Assembly: GCF_964340395.1 (NCBI RefSeq)
Contig: NC_135550.1
Span: 9,619,908-9,645,907 of the forward strand
Direction of reading: 5' to 3'
DNA length: 26,000 bases
From: Glandiceps talaboti
Lineage: Eukaryota > Hemichordata > Enteropneusta > Spengelidae
Within the stretch, counting starts at the first letter, position 1. The number at the start of each line of letters is the position of its first letter. The position numbers and the translations under genes are program-made. Positions 25,914-26,000 of this stretch are shown piece after piece. The notes beneath the pieces were generated by a model. It did not search any database. It saw only the letters and a list, made by a program, of their open reading frames with translations, and had not been told where the DNA came from.

Positions 25914-25926
25914 CCGCTAGAGGGCG
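25914..25926 (+). promoter_or_regulatory. CTCF-core-like site near the right edge
   Basis: CCGCTAGAGGGCG matches the CTCF core pattern. It is on the same strand as the tandem pair at 1.4-1.5 kb and does not share their flanking sequence, so it is independent. This is a motif match only. Confidence 0.4.
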
Positions 25927-26000
25927 TTCGTCAGAAGTAATGCATTGATAATTAATAAAGTAGCCAAAGTCAGCCAAATTCTGTCCATTAAAACCAACAA

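Noticed and set aside
25435-25920. 105-122-codon frames around the right-hand microsatellite
   Set aside because: The open length depends on the (ATGT)n tract; the flanks show no coding signature.

Overview
This is a eukaryotic, most likely metazoan (marine-invertebrate-like) genomic window. It is AT-rich and gene-poor and is studded with long dinucleotide and tetranucleotide microsatellites. It has no operons, no ribosome-binding-site architecture and no dense coding. Exact CTCF-core-like, RFX X-box, CRE and nuclear-receptor-type motifs fit a bilaterian animal. The phylum cannot be fixed from the sequence alone.

Only one convincing protein-coding gene is present: a minus-strand, intron-free 634-codon ORF (14150-16054). 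Residues about 152-262 resemble a divergent TIR fold, and the rest is Ser/Thr/Pro-rich, low-complexity sequence. The position where enzymatic TIR domains carry their catalytic glutamate seems to hold a histidine, so an adaptor or scaffold role is more likely than an NADase. A plus-strand stop-free stretch (22654-23124) without an ATG is a weak candidate exon. A CRE-TATA-X-box cluster at 18.2 kb is a candidate promoter with no recognisable gene after it.

Layout: 0-2 kb holds a near-perfect 75-bp hairpin, a (TC)n tract joined to a retroelement-like 3' end, two tandem CTCF-like sites and a 288-bp element with terminal inverted repeats. From 2.4 to 6.3 kb there is a succession of (TA)n, (CATA)n and compound tetranucleotide tracts. 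From 6.3 to 14.1 kb is mostly unique non-coding DNA, interrupted at 10.1-10.4 kb by two (TA)n tracts with a duplicated hairpin motif. From 14.1 to 16.5 kb is the TIR-like gene and its upstream region. From 17.2 to 18.9 kb are large CA/TA/TG/TCTG tracts around the candidate promoter. From 18.9 to 26 kb is non-coding DNA with a second inverted-repeat element (21.8 kb), the candidate exon, more microsatellites, a possible solo LTR (25.0-25.4 kb) and a third CTCF-like site at the right edge.

Most other long open frames are translations of tandem repeats (YIYIYI, HTHTHT, YVCMYVCM) or antisense shadows of the gene and are not genes. No rRNA, tRNA, CRISPR array or complete autonomous transposon was recognised. 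All functional statements on regulatory motifs are sequence-match inferences only.
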